DNA of 64,000 bases from Pseudomonadota bacterium (GTDB lineage: Bacteria > Desulfobacterota > Desulfovibrionia > Desulfovibrionales > Desulfomicrobiaceae). The notes under the pieces were generated by a model. It was given only the letters and a program-made list of their open reading frames with translations, did not search any database and was not told the DNA's origin. The DNA is taken from the NCBI GenBank assembly GCA_018902545.1, contig JAHIQM010000003.1, forward strand, positions 34,108 to 98,107, written 5' to 3'. Both the position numbers and the translations under genes were made by a program. Shown here piece after piece: positions 26,534-35,596 of the stretch. Position 1 is the stretch's first letter; every line of letters starts with the position of its first letter.

Positions 26534-27457
26534 ATGACGTTTGCGCGAGTTCTGATTCTTTTTTTTCTGATCATCCTGCCCGCCTGTACGGAAAACGAAC
26601 CGGTGGTGAAGGTGGACATGACCAGGGTTGAAAGCGCGGCCCCGCTTGGTCCCGCCGCAGCCATCACCTACGCCTATCTGCCGCAGTATTCCCATTCTGT
26701 CTCGTTCGAGCGCCACCGTCGCCTGCTTGAATATCTTCGCCACAAGACCGGGTTGTCCCTGCGGCAGGTTTTTCCCAATACGTTCGCCGAACACATCAAA
26801 ATGGTGGAGCGCGGCGAGATAGATATTTCGTTCACCAATCCGTTTGTCTATATCACGCTGGCCAAACTCGGCTCCGATGCCTTCGTGCGCATCGTGGAGC
26901 CCGACGGGGGTGCCAATTTTCAGGGCCAGGTCATTGTGCGCGCGGACAATCCGGATATCAAGCGCCTCGAGGACTGCCGGGGCAAAAGGATCATCGCCGT
27001 CGATCCCAACTCGGCCGGAGGCTTTTTGTATCCCTTCGGCCTGTTCTACGAGCATGGCATCACGCAAAAGGATTTTCAGGAAGTCGCCTTTGCCACAGGG
27101 GCTGGGGGCCGGCAGGAGGCTGTGGTGCTGGCCGTGTACACGGGTGCCTATGATGTCGGAACCATTCGCAAAGGCACCCTCGATGTGGTGCGCGACAAGA
27201 TCGACTTGGAGCAGATCCGAGTACTGGCCGAAAGCCGCCCGTATCCGGGCTGGGTGTACTCGGTGCGCAAGGGCTTCGACCCGGCGAGTACGGACAAGAT
27301 CGCCAGGGCCCTGCAGGACCTCAGCATGAGCCGACGTGACGACGCCGTGGTCCTCAGCGCGGCGGGCATGATCGGCATTATCCCGACCCGGGACGGTGAT
27401 TACGACTCCATTCGGGAGTTGATCAGGCGCCTGGGCCTGAACGGTGATTTTCAATGA
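26534..27457 (+). CDS. PhnD/PtxB-type periplasmic binding lipoprotein (sensor partner)
   Basis: A 307-residue lipoprotein: lipobox ILPAC at about residue 18, then a type II periplasmic-binding fold of the phosphate/phosphonate (PhnD) kind (AYLPQYSHSVSFERHRRLLEYL, VERGEIDISFTNPFVYI, LEDCRGKRIIAVDPNSAGGFLYP). No ABC permease or ATPase is nearby. It overlaps the next gene, a membrane histidine kinase, by ATGA, so it most likely serves as the ligand-sensing subunit of that kinase rather than in transport (inference). The ligand is unknown; oxyanions are typical of the family. Confidence 0.85.
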   Translation: MTFARVLILFFLIILPACTENEPVVKVDMTRVESAAPLGPAAAITYAYLPQYSHSVSFERHRRLLEYLRHKTGLSLRQVFPNTFAEHIKMVERGEIDISFTNPFVYITLAKLGSDAFVRIVEPDGGANFQGQVIVRADNPDIKRLEDCRGKRIIAVDPNSAGGFLYPFGLFYEHGITQKDFQEVAFATGAGGRQEAVVLAVYTGAYDVGTIRKGTLDVVRDKIDLEQIRVLAESRPYPGWVYSVRKGFDPASTDKIARALQDLSMSRRDDAVVLSAAGMIGIIPTRDGDYDSIRELIRRLGLNGDFQ

Positions 27458-29484
27458 TTTCGTTCTTTTCCAGGCTCAAATTCGAGACCAAGCTCAACCT
27501 GGGCATTATCACCATCGTGCTCGGTATGGCTGCCGTCCTGCTTCCCACCGTTGCCAAGATGACGTCTTCGGCCCTGGTGGCGGAAAACAAGCTGCGTGGC
27601 TCCGCCCTGGCGGAAAGCCTGGCCGCGAGGGCCGTGAATCCGCTTCTGTCCCAGGACTATCTGGTGCTTCGGAACATGGTCGGCGAAGTCGGCGACGTGG
27701 TCTATGCCTTTATCCAGAACGCGGATGGTCGGATCGTTACACATTCCTTCACCAAGGGATATCCCGTCGAACTGGTGGAAGCCAACAGGGTTGGCAGCTC
27801 CGATCGGGTTCATGTCCAGCTCGTTGATACGGGAGAGATCTTCATCTACGATTTCGCAGCTCCCGTGATGGTTGCGGGGGAGCGCATCGGGACCGTGCGT
27901 GTCGGCCTGTCCAAGTCGCGTCTGAGCGCCACTACCAAGCAGTTTGTCTCGGCCCTGGCGACCATTTTCGGTGGCGTGTTACTGGCGGCCATGGCCCTGG
28001 GCAGCATCTTCGCCCGCACGGTCACCCGGCGTCTGGCCAAGCTCCGCTCCCATGCCGAGGAACTGGTCACCGGGAGCCTGGACAATCTCTCCGTGCTCCC
28101 CGGCGAGCAATTCTGCTGGGAAGTGATGAACTGCCGGGAAAAAAGCTGTCCGGCGCATCAAGATCGACTGCGCCGGTGCTGGCTGGTCCCGAACACCAAA
28201 TGCGCCGGACATGCCTGCAAAATGGGGCCGAAGCCTTCAAGTTGCCGCGATTGTCCCGTTTTTCAGCAGAATGTGGGCGACGAGATTCAGGACCTGGAAG
28301 AGTCCCTCGACTTCATGGCCTTCACGCTGCGTGATCATATCCGCGGGCTGCGCGCTGCGGAACAGACCCTGACCAACCAGCAGCGCCTTTTGTCCACGGT
28401 GCTGGACATGAATCCCGACTTCATCTCTTTGGTGGACACGCGCATGATCTATCAGACCTCCAACCGGGCTTTTGCCCAGAGCGTGGGCAAGACGGTGGCG
28501 GAAATAAGGGGTCTCAACGATTTTCATCTTTTCCCGGAGGAAGAGGCGGAGCGCAGGAACCTTGAGGGGCGTGAAGTGCTCATCACCGGCGAGCGTGTGG
28601 ACAGGCAGGAACGCGTTGATGGTCCTACAGGCCGCAAGTGGTTCCACGTGGTCCAGATCCCGGTGCATGATGAGTCGGGCCGCACCGTCAGCCTGCTGCG
28701 CATGGATCGCGACGTCACGGATATCAAGGGATACGAGCAACAGCTCATCCAGGCGCAGAAAATGGAGTCCATCGGCAAGTTGGCGGGGGGGGTGGCGCAT
28801 GAGATCAACACGCCTCTGGGGATCATCCTCGGCTACTCCCAGCTCCTGAAGGAGGACGCGCCGTCCGGGAGTCAACTCTGCGAGGATCTGGCCATCATCG
28901 AGAAGCAGACCAAGGTCTGCCGCAAGATCGTGGCCGATCTGCTGGGCTTTTCGCGACAGGGACAGACCGACAAGCGCGAGATGTGCTTCAACAACTCGGT
29001 CATGGAGTCTGTGACTCTGGTCCGGCATTCTTTCGATATGGACCGGGTGCAGATCGTGACCCGGCTTGATGACAGCTTCCCCATCATTTACGGTGATCCC
29101 GAGAAGCTGAAGCAGGTATGGATAAACCTGCTCAACAACGCCAAGGACGCCATGCCCGAGAGCGGCGGGGCCATTGTCGTGGTCACCAAGCTGAAAACGC
29201 CGCTCGGCATCGTTACCCTCAATGTCGCGGACAGCGGTTCGGGCATCGACGAAGTGGCCCTGAAGAAGATTTTTGATCCGTTCTACACCACCAAGCCGGT
29301 GGACAAGGGCACGGGACTGGGCCTGTCGGTATCTTTCGGCATCGTCAAGGATCACATGGGAGACATTCGCGTGGACAGTCCGTTGCCGCATGATTTTGAG
29401 CTCCCGCCTCTGCCCGGGGGGGCCGTGAAGGGCCCGGGAACAATCTTTACCGTGGATATTCCCCTGGATCACGGTTCCGAATAG
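27454..29484 (+). CDS. Membrane histidine kinase with Cys-rich (two-CW-like) module and PAS
   Basis: A 676-residue sensor kinase. TM1 (about 15-35) and TM2 (about 165-187) enclose a periplasmic PAS/Cache-like domain. HAMP (188-215) is followed by an eight-cysteine module (C221, C227, C232, C242, C250, C255, C264, C267; CWEVMNC to CRDCPVF) resembling the two-CW domain. A PAS (about 310-425), a HisKA with H449 (GGVAHEINTPLGIILGYSQLL) and an HATPase_c (NLLNNAKDAM, DSGSGID, GTGLGLSVS) complete it. The Cys module suggests an iron-sulfur or heme-type redox input just inside the membrane. It is coupled by overlap to the binding lipoprotein and followed by a receiver gene. Confidence 0.9.
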   Translation: MISFFSRLKFETKLNLGIITIVLGMAAVLLPTVAKMTSSALVAENKLRGSALAESLAARAVNPLLSQDYLVLRNMVGEVGDVVYAFIQNADGRIVTHSFTKGYPVELVEANRVGSSDRVHVQLVDTGEIFIYDFAAPVMVAGERIGTVRVGLSKSRLSATTKQFVSALATIFGGVLLAAMALGSIFARTVTRRLAKLRSHAEELVTGSLDNLSVLPGEQFCWEVMNCREKSCPAHQDRLRRCWLVPNTKCAGHACKMGPKPSSCRDCPVFQQNVGDEIQDLEESLDFMAFTLRDHIRGLRAAEQTLTNQQRLLSTVLDMNPDFISLVDTRMIYQTSNRAFAQSVGKTVAEIRGLNDFHLFPEEEAERRNLEGREVLITGERVDRQERVDGPTGRKWFHVVQIPVHDESGRTVSLLRMDRDVTDIKGYEQQLIQAQKMESIGKLAGGVAHEINTPLGIILGYSQLLKEDAPSGSQLCEDLAIIEKQTKVCRKIVADLLGFSRQGQTDKREMCFNNSVMESVTLVRHSFDMDRVQIVTRLDDSFPIIYGDPEKLKQVWINLLNNAKDAMPESGGAIVVVTKLKTPLGIVTLNVADSGSGIDEVALKKIFDPFYTTKPVDKGTGLGLSVSFGIVKDHMGDIRVDSPLPHDFELPPLPGGAVKGPGTIFTVDIPLDHGSE

Positions 29485-29613
29485 GCTCGGTGAACCCGTA
29501 AACGAGAGGCCGTCCGGGCGGGTTCGCCTGAGGAGCCGGGGCTCGCCCTGGCTTGGACGGATTTGCAGCGGGCACTGGGCTTACAGACAAGAAACTACCG
29601 CAAGGAGAGATGC

Positions 29614-30003
29614 ATGGCATCGATTATTGTTCTGGACGACGTCTCCGACGCAGGCGTGCTGGTGAAAAGGATTCTGGAGCGTCAGGGGCACAAGGTCACG
29701 GCGTTTACCGAGGAGGAGGATGCGATCCGGCACGCGGCCAAGGGGGGCACCGATCTTGCGATCCTGGACATCAAGCTGAAACGGATGACCGGAGTCGAGG
29801 TGCTGGCGGAGATGAAGAAGATCGCCCCCGGAATAAAGGTCATCATGCTGACGGGCTATCCCACCCTGGAGACGGCCAGGGAATCCCTCAAACTCGGGGC
29901 CAGTGAATACTGCGTCAAGCCCATCGACAAGGAGGAGCTTGAGTCCAAGGTCGCGGAGGTTCTGAATCAGGGCGGCGATGCCGGACGGGTTTCGGCCCCA
30001 TGA
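29614..30003 (+). CDS. Single-domain response regulator
   Basis: A stand-alone receiver of 129 residues: acidic pocket DD near 8-9, phospho-acceptor D52 (LAILDIKLKRMTG), switch Thr in MLTGYP and conserved Lys in CVKPID. There is no output domain. The start at 29614 has AAGGAGAGATGC upstream. Its stop overlaps the start of the following PEP-synthase-like gene by ATGA, which argues that the receiver acts on, or with, that enzyme rather than on DNA. Confidence 0.9.
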   Translation: MASIIVLDDVSDAGVLVKRILERQGHKVTAFTEEEDAIRHAAKGGTDLAILDIKLKRMTGVEVLAEMKKIAPGIKVIMLTGYPTLETARESLKLGASEYCVKPIDKEELESKVAEVLNQGGDAGRVSAP

Positions 30004-32453
30004 CCGCCTCACTCCTGCTGCGGCACTGGTTTACGCGTCTGCTGGCCCCCGACAGGCTCATTCGCGAGAAATACGAGCATTTCAAGGCGCTTCTGGACAG
30101 CGATGCCCGGGCCCTTGATCTCATCGCGGATCTGGAGGCCCCGGTTTACGGCTACGACCCGGCGGACATGGCCCGGATCAGGTTTCTGGCCGAAGAGCTT
30201 CTCGGGGCTGTCCGTGACATGACGTCCAGTCTTTATGCCATGAATCCGAATATATACGCGAATCTTCCGGAAGCACTGGATCGTATCGCCGGGGAAATTT
30301 CCGGTCTGGTGGCTCCACAGCGGCTCGATTCTTCCCCGCCGTACGTGCTCACCCTTGACGCCGCCGCCGACCATCCAGGCCGGGTCGGCGGGAAAGCCCA
30401 CAATCTGGCTGTTGCGCGGCGGAACCAAATTCCCACACCGCCGGGTTTTGTGGTCACGGCCTCGGCCTTTGCCCGCTATCTGCAGGATAACGACCTCGAA
30501 AAGGAGATCGAAAAGCGTTTTCAAGACGTATCCCTGTCCAACAACGACGTCATTGTCCGCGTCACCGCGGAATTGCAGGAAATCATCCTTGATGCCGATG
30601 TCCCCGAAGACATAGCGCAGGAGATTGTGCGCGCGGTGAAAACCCTTGATGCGGAGGTGAGTCTTCTCGCCATCCGCTCCAGCGCATTGTCGGAAGACGG
30701 GCACATCTCTTTTGCCGGCCAGTACGCCAGTGAACTCGACGTCCGGCACTCGGACGCGCTCGCTGCGTACAAGCGTGTTCTGGCCGGAAAATACTGCCCC
30801 CGGGCCGTGGCCTACAGGATCCGGCACGGTCTTTCCGACAGCGACACGGCCATGGCCGTCCTGGTGCTGCCGATGGTCAAGGCTTCGGCGGCTGGCGTGG
30901 TCTACACCCTTGATCCCGCGTGCTCCGCAGTGGGCGGTAAGGCCGTGGGCGTGTATGTGGTTGACGGACTGGCTGCGGAATTGGTGGACGGTTCGGCCAC
31001 TCCGGGTAAGCATTTTCTGACCAGGGAACCGGAGCCCTCCATCCTGATGGGGTGTGTCTGCGACAGCGTCACGGCCATTTCGGACGAGGTGCTGCGCGAG
31101 CTTGGCAAGTGGTCCATGCGTCTTGAGAATATTTTCGAGCAGCCCCAGGACGTCGAGTGGGCTCATGGTCCGGATGGGCTCAGGATTTTGCAGTCCAGGC
31201 CTCTGCGCCAGGATCAGGATCGGGAGGTTTTTTCCCCGGAAGAGATAAAGAGCGCGGTGGAACTGGTCTCGGAATTGGACTGCGCGTCTCCGGGAGCCGC
31301 GTGCGGCCCTGTGTGCCATGTATCGTCCGGGGCGGATTTTCGAAGCATTCCCAAGGGCTCAGTGGTGGTGATCAGTACGCTTCGCCCCGCACTGTCCCAA
31401 TTTCTTGATCGTATTTCCGCCATTGTGGCCGAAAGCGGGAGCCGCGCCAGTCATCTGGCTTCTGTCGCCCGTGAACGGGGGGTGCCCGTGGTCGTGGGTT
31501 GCGGGCGAGACGTTTTGCAGAAAGGAATGGTGGTGACGGTGGACGCGGCGGCGGGAAAGATTTTCGACCGCTGCCTGCCGAGCATCATGAAGCGCGATCA
31601 GGAGGCGGCCAAGGCTAGCGCCCAGGTCCGGGCCGAAAACGAGGAGCTGGCCGCATGTACAGTGCGCTTGAGCCTGCTTGATCCGGATGACGCCGGTTTC
31701 ACGCCGGAAGGATGCCGCTCGCTGCATGACCTGGTCCGGTTCTGCCACGAAAAGAGCGTCTCCGAAATGTTCTCGCTGGTTGATCGCGGCGGGCGGGGGC
31801 TGGGCCGGTCGCGGCGGCTGGAGACGCCGCTGCCGCTGGTCATGTACGTGCTCGACCTTGGCGGAGGGTTGTTGCCGGTCGCTGGGGACAAGGGGCCCGT
31901 GGGGGCGGATCTGCTGTCCTGCGCGCCATTGCGGTCGCTGTGGGCCGGTCTGGCGGACGAGCGCGTGGAATGGGACGAAAGTCAGCTGCATATGGACTGG
32001 GAGGCCTTTGACCGCATCAGCGCCGGAATTTTTCGCAAGGATTCGAAAATCCTGGCCAGCTATTCCATCATTGCTTCGGAGTACATGCACTTAAACATCC
32101 GTTTCGGGTACCATTTTTCCATTGTGGACGCGCTTTGCGGAGAGCTTTCCGGCGCGAACTATATCAAGTTCCGCTTCAAGGGGGGCGGGGCGGCCCTGTC
32201 GCAACGTGCCCACAGGCTGACGTTCATACGTCAGGTCCTGGAGCGGTTCGACTACGAAATCCAGATCAAAGGCGACATGCTCGACGCTTCGTACATGCGC
32301 ATGCCCGCCGACGAGACGGCCCGGGCCCTCCATGCACTGGGCCTTGTTCTGGCCGTGACCCGGCTCATGGACGTAAAACTTGCGGACGCGTCCGACGCGC
32401 AAAAAGAGGCGGCTCTTTTCATGCAGCGTTTTTTTCCGGAGGAAAGAATATGA
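30000..32453 (+). CDS. PEP-synthase/PPDK-like phosphotransferase lacking the PEP barrel
   Basis: An 817-residue protein. After an N-terminal helical region (1-110) comes a PPDK/PEP-synthase ATP-grasp domain (about 115-405; GGKAHNLAVARR, IRSSALSEDG, QDVEWA, LQSRPL), then the swivelling phosphohistidine domain with H485 in SGSRASHLASVARERG. The remaining 290 residues do not look like the PEP/pyruvate TIM barrel (no SFGTNDLTQ-type motifs), so the acceptor is probably not pyruvate. The layout recalls rifampin phosphotransferase but with the His domain central. The gene sits between a receiver and a phosphatase, overlapping both by four bases. A regulatory or small-molecule phosphotransfer role is inferred. 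Confidence 0.8.
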   Translation: MTASLLLRHWFTRLLAPDRLIREKYEHFKALLDSDARALDLIADLEAPVYGYDPADMARIRFLAEELLGAVRDMTSSLYAMNPNIYANLPEALDRIAGEISGLVAPQRLDSSPPYVLTLDAAADHPGRVGGKAHNLAVARRNQIPTPPGFVVTASAFARYLQDNDLEKEIEKRFQDVSLSNNDVIVRVTAELQEIILDADVPEDIAQEIVRAVKTLDAEVSLLAIRSSALSEDGHISFAGQYASELDVRHSDALAAYKRVLAGKYCPRAVAYRIRHGLSDSDTAMAVLVLPMVKASAAGVVYTLDPACSAVGGKAVGVYVVDGLAAELVDGSATPGKHFLTREPEPSILMGCVCDSVTAISDEVLRELGKWSMRLENIFEQPQDVEWAHGPDGLRILQSRPLRQDQDREVFSPEEIKSAVELVSELDCASPGAACGPVCHVSSGADFRSIPKGSVVVISTLRPALSQFLDRISAIVAESGSRASHLASVARERGVPVVVGCGRDVLQKGMVVTVDAAAGKIFDRCLPSIMKRDQEAAKASAQVRAENEELAACTVRLSLLDPDDAGFTPEGCRSLHDLVRFCHEKSVSEMFSLVDRGGRGLGRSRRLETPLPLVMYVLDLGGGLLPVAGDKGPVGADLLSCAPLRSLWAGLADERVEWDESQLHMDWEAFDRISAGIFRKDSKILASYSIIASEYMHLNIRFGYHFSIVDALCGELSGANYIKFRFKGGGAALSQRAHRLTFIRQVLERFDYEIQIKGDMLDASYMRMPADETARALHALGLVLAVTRLMDVKLADASDAQKEAALFMQRFFPEERI

Positions 32454-33490
32454 GCCGCAATGCCTACTGTGCGACATGGGTCACGGATCAACTCGCCGTC
32501 GGGGCGGCGCCCAGAAGTCACGAGCATCTCGATTGCCTGCGCGCCGACGGCATCGGGGCGATCCTCAACCTGTGCGGGGAATTTTGCGACCTGCACGACA
32601 TCGAGTGCGCCGCCGGGTTCGAAGTCTACCATATGCCTCTTGCCGACGAGGAGGCCCCGGAACTGGCGGAACTGGAGAAGGCCTTGGCCTGGCTCGACGA
32701 GGCCATCTATCTTGGCAAGAAAGTCCTGATTCATTGCCGACATGGAATCGGACGGACCGGGACGGTACTCAATGCCTATCTGCTGCGCCGGGGAATGGGG
32801 CATCGTCTGGCCTGGTTCAAGCTGCGCACGCTCAGGTCCAAACCAGCAAATTTTTGCCAGTGGTGGACAATCCGCAAGTACGGGAAACAGAGCCCGAAAC
32901 TCACCGTGCGCGAGCCGTCGCTGGAGATGCACAAGGCCGTGGATTTGAGTCCGTATTTCCGCGATTATGAGGCCATGCAGGCCCGGGTAGACGACGAGTC
33001 CCGCGACATTGCCTCCAAATGCGGCAGGGATCACGACAAGTGCTGCAGCACCCCGATTCAGCTGTCCATGATCGAGGCAGTGTACCTGACCCAAAGGATG
33101 AATGTCGTTCTTACCAGCGAGAAGCGTCTGCAGGTCATTGCCCGGGCGGTGGAGACGGCGCGCCGCGAGCGTATCGTTGACAGCCAGGTCGCAGCGAAAG
33201 ACTATTGTCTGTCCGACGCCAGTGCCAGATGTCCCCTGCTGGAAGATGGAAAATGCATTCTCTTTGCGGACCGCCCACTGCGGTGCCGCTGCTTCGGTCT
33301 GGACGAGGAGAAAGCGGGCCGCTTGTGGGGAGATGCCCTGGATCCAGCGCTGACGAATCTCTCCCTTGAGTTGTGGCTAGCCTTTGCCGGAAGCATTGCG
33401 CGGGGTCCGTTGCCTCTTTTCGCCCTGGCCGATGTCGTTTCCGGCAAGTACGTGCAGTCGCTGTTTCACTTGATGGTCCGTTCACAGTGA
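32450..33490 (+). CDS. Dual-specificity phosphatase fused to a YkgJ-type Cys-cluster domain
   Basis: A 346-residue fusion. Residues 1-150 are a Cys-dependent dual-specificity phosphatase: P-loop HCRHGIGRTG with C96 and R102, and an upstream acid loop PLADEE (D66). Residues about 190-285 carry a CxxxCxxC-like set (CGRDHDKCCSTPIQLS, YCLSDASARCPLLEDGKC, RPLRCRCFG) of the YkgJ/UPF0153 metal-binding family, thought to hold Fe or Zn. The start ATG at 32450 overlaps the previous stop (ATGA); a longer open frame exists upstream but lies inside the previous gene. It could remove the phosphate placed by the preceding enzyme (inference). Confidence 0.85.
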   Translation: MSRNAYCATWVTDQLAVGAAPRSHEHLDCLRADGIGAILNLCGEFCDLHDIECAAGFEVYHMPLADEEAPELAELEKALAWLDEAIYLGKKVLIHCRHGIGRTGTVLNAYLLRRGMGHRLAWFKLRTLRSKPANFCQWWTIRKYGKQSPKLTVREPSLEMHKAVDLSPYFRDYEAMQARVDDESRDIASKCGRDHDKCCSTPIQLSMIEAVYLTQRMNVVLTSEKRLQVIARAVETARRERIVDSQVAAKDYCLSDASARCPLLEDGKCILFADRPLRCRCFGLDEEKAGRLWGDALDPALTNLSLELWLAFAGSIARGPLPLFALADVVSGKYVQSLFHLMVRSQ

Positions 33491-33563
33491 AGTAGTGGTC
33501 CTTGATGCATGCGTGCGATCAGTGAAATTCTTTTGGAAAATCGGCTAACATGGCGGGACAATA

Positions 33564-34040
33564 ATGAATGACACCATAAAAGGAATTATCGCCCAGTTTG
33601 TGGAGGCTACGACCAACGTGTTGCAGACGATGGCGATGACCGAGACGAAGGTGGGCACTCCCTTTGTCAAACAGCACGCTGGCGCTCAGGGCGATGTCAC
33701 GGGCGTGATCGGATTTTCGAACCCGAAAGGCAAAAGCAGGGGCACAATGTCCCTGACCTTTACCACGGCTTCGGCGCTGGGTATTGTGGGGGCGATGTTG
33801 TACGAGGATCAGACCGAACTCAACGATGTGGTCACCGACGCGGTGGGCGAACTCACGAACATGATCTCCGGGCAGGCCCGCAAGGGACTTGTAGGCATGG
33901 GCATGATTTTCGAGGGTGCGATCCCGTCTGTGATCACGGGCGCGGGGCACACCATCAGACACGTATCCACCAGCGCCATCCTGGCCATTCCCTTTGAGAC
34001 ACAGTACGGCCCGCTCATGGTCGAAGTCTGCTTCAGTTGA
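33564..34040 (+). CDS. CheX-like chemotaxis phosphatase family protein
   Basis: A 158-residue protein of the CheX/CheC fold: an N-terminal helix (MNDTIKGIIAQFVEATTNVL), the alternating strand region and the helix LNDVVTDAVGELTNMISGQARKGL, whose E-x-x-N pair (E and N in GELTNM) is the CheY-P phosphatase signature. It probably dephosphorylates a receiver, perhaps the one encoded at 29614. It follows the signalling operon by 73 bp on the same strand and is closed by a terminator. Confidence 0.88.
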   Translation: MNDTIKGIIAQFVEATTNVLQTMAMTETKVGTPFVKQHAGAQGDVTGVIGFSNPKGKSRGTMSLTFTTASALGIVGAMLYEDQTELNDVVTDAVGELTNMISGQARKGLVGMGMIFEGAIPSVITGAGHTIRHVSTSAILAIPFETQYGPLMVEVCFS

Positions 34041-34094
34041 TCGCGCGGATGTCGTTTTTGGCGGTTGCGTGATCAATAATCTTTTACTATCCCC

Positions 34095-34120
34095 AAACCC
34101 CGCGAGGGGTTTTATTTTTT
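34095..34120 (+). terminator. Terminator after the CheX-like gene
   Basis: A 7-bp stem AAACCCC-GCGA-GGGGTTT (34095-34112) is followed by TATTTTTT. Confidence 0.8.
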
Positions 34121-34135
34121 GATCGAGGAGAACAC

Positions 34136-35290
34136 ATGAAGCGAGTATATTTTATTGAAGGCGACGGAATAGGCAGAGAAGTCTGGGCTGCCGGGCGTCC
34201 CGTTTTGGACAGGGCCGTGGAACTGGCTTACAAAGACGGCCGCGGTTTTGAATGGGTGGAACTGCTGGCCGGCAAGAAAGCTTTTGCCCAGACCGGCTCC
34301 TATCTTCCAGAGGAAACCCTGGCCGCGCTCAAAACGGCGGATCTGGCCATGAAGGGACCGCTTGAGACTCCGGTGGGCAAGGGGTTCCGCAGCCTGAACG
34401 TGACCTTGCGCCAGACCCTGGATCTGTTCGCCTGCATCCGACCCATCCAGTATTTCAAAGGGATCGAAAGTCCGGTCAAGCATCCTGAACGCGTCAACAT
34501 GGTGGTCTTTCGCGAAAACACCGAAGATGTGTACGCAGGAATTGAATGGCAGGCCGGTTCTGTGGAGGCCAAAAAGCTTATCGCTTTCCTGCGCGACGAG
34601 ATGGGCGCGAACGTCGACGAACTGAGCGGCATCGGCATCAAGCCCATGACAGCCAAAGGTTCCAAGAGGCTCATTCGCAAGGCGATTCAGTTTGCCCTGG
34701 ACCAGAACCGGACGAGCGTGACCATGGCTCACAAGGGCAACATCATGAAGTTCACGGAAGGCGCGTTCCGCAACTGGGGTTATGAGCTTGCCGCAGAGGA
34801 GTTCTCCGGTGTCGTGGTGCGCGAGGGAGAAGACTGCTGCCCTCCGGGCCGGGTTGTCCTGCAGGACAGGATTGCCGACGCCATGTTTCAGGAGGTGCTC
34901 ATCAGGCCCGAGAAGTACGATGTCATCGCCACGCCGAATCTGAACGGTGACTATCTCTCCGACGCGCTTGCGGCCCAGGTCGGAGGGCTCGGCCTTGCCC
35001 CGGGCGTGAACATGAGCAGCGAACTGGCCTTTTTCGAACCAACGCACGGAACCGCCCCCACCATCGAAGGGAAGGATCTCGCCAATCCGGGCAGCCTGAT
35101 CCTGTCCGGGGCCTTGATGTTGGATCATGTCGGATGGCATGAGGCCGCTCGCAAAATCCGCAGTGCGGTGGAGTTGGCCATTTTTGAACGTCGTGTGACC
35201 GTAGATCTGGCCAGCCAGATGGAAAATGCCAAACAGGTCGGATGCGCTGAATTTGGTCAGACTCTGCTGGCCAATCTTGAGAGAGTCTAA
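34136..35290 (+). CDS. icd: Isocitrate dehydrogenase, NADP-type
   Basis: A 384-residue decarboxylating isocitrate dehydrogenase, converting isocitrate to 2-oxoglutarate in the cytoplasm. The substrate serine lies in RSLNVTLRQTLDLFACIRP and arginines follow. VVFRENTEDVYAGIEW, the Lys in TMAHKGNIMKFTEGAF, the metal-binding NLNGDYLSD and the nucleotide loop EPTHGTAPTIEGKDLANP are all present. It is shorter than the 416-residue E. coli enzyme and closer to the homologues found in deltaproteobacteria. GAGGAG lies 8 bases before the ATG; it is a single gene between terminators. Confidence 0.93.
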   Translation: MKRVYFIEGDGIGREVWAAGRPVLDRAVELAYKDGRGFEWVELLAGKKAFAQTGSYLPEETLAALKTADLAMKGPLETPVGKGFRSLNVTLRQTLDLFACIRPIQYFKGIESPVKHPERVNMVVFRENTEDVYAGIEWQAGSVEAKKLIAFLRDEMGANVDELSGIGIKPMTAKGSKRLIRKAIQFALDQNRTSVTMAHKGNIMKFTEGAFRNWGYELAAEEFSGVVVREGEDCCPPGRVVLQDRIADAMFQEVLIRPEKYDVIATPNLNGDYLSDALAAQVGGLGLAPGVNMSSELAFFEPTHGTAPTIEGKDLANPGSLILSGALMLDHVGWHEAARKIRSAVELAIFERRVTVDLASQMENAKQVGCAEFGQTLLANLERV

Positions 35291-35561
35291 GGACTGTCTC
35301 TTTCTGCGCGGCGACTCAAGCGGGCGTGACAAAGTCCAAAGCGTCTAAGCCTCGGGAGACTGAGCGCCAGAACGCGTGACTTTGGAGCAGATTTTTTCCA
35401 TGAGGATATTTTCTCCATTTTGAGCGATTCCGTATTTCAGTCGGAAGCCGGACTTGTTGGTGCACTTTTGGCTTTCTCAGAGTCTGGGCATTGGTTCGAG
35501 AATATCTCGGCATGACCTGTTCAAGTTGATGCTTCTTCATTCGGCATTGCTTGGACGTTTG

Positions 35562-35596
35562 AGCCCGCTTCCTATAACGAAGCGGGCTTTTTTCTT
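35562..35596 (+). terminator. Rho-independent terminator
   Basis: A 9-bp stem AGCCCGCTT (35562-35570 with 35580-35588) with a 9-base loop, followed by a T-rich tract. Confidence 0.85.

Noticed and set aside
35316..35540. A 74-codon minus-strand frame between icd and pilM
   Set aside because: Basic composition superficially like a transposase fragment, but no motif and no start signal.
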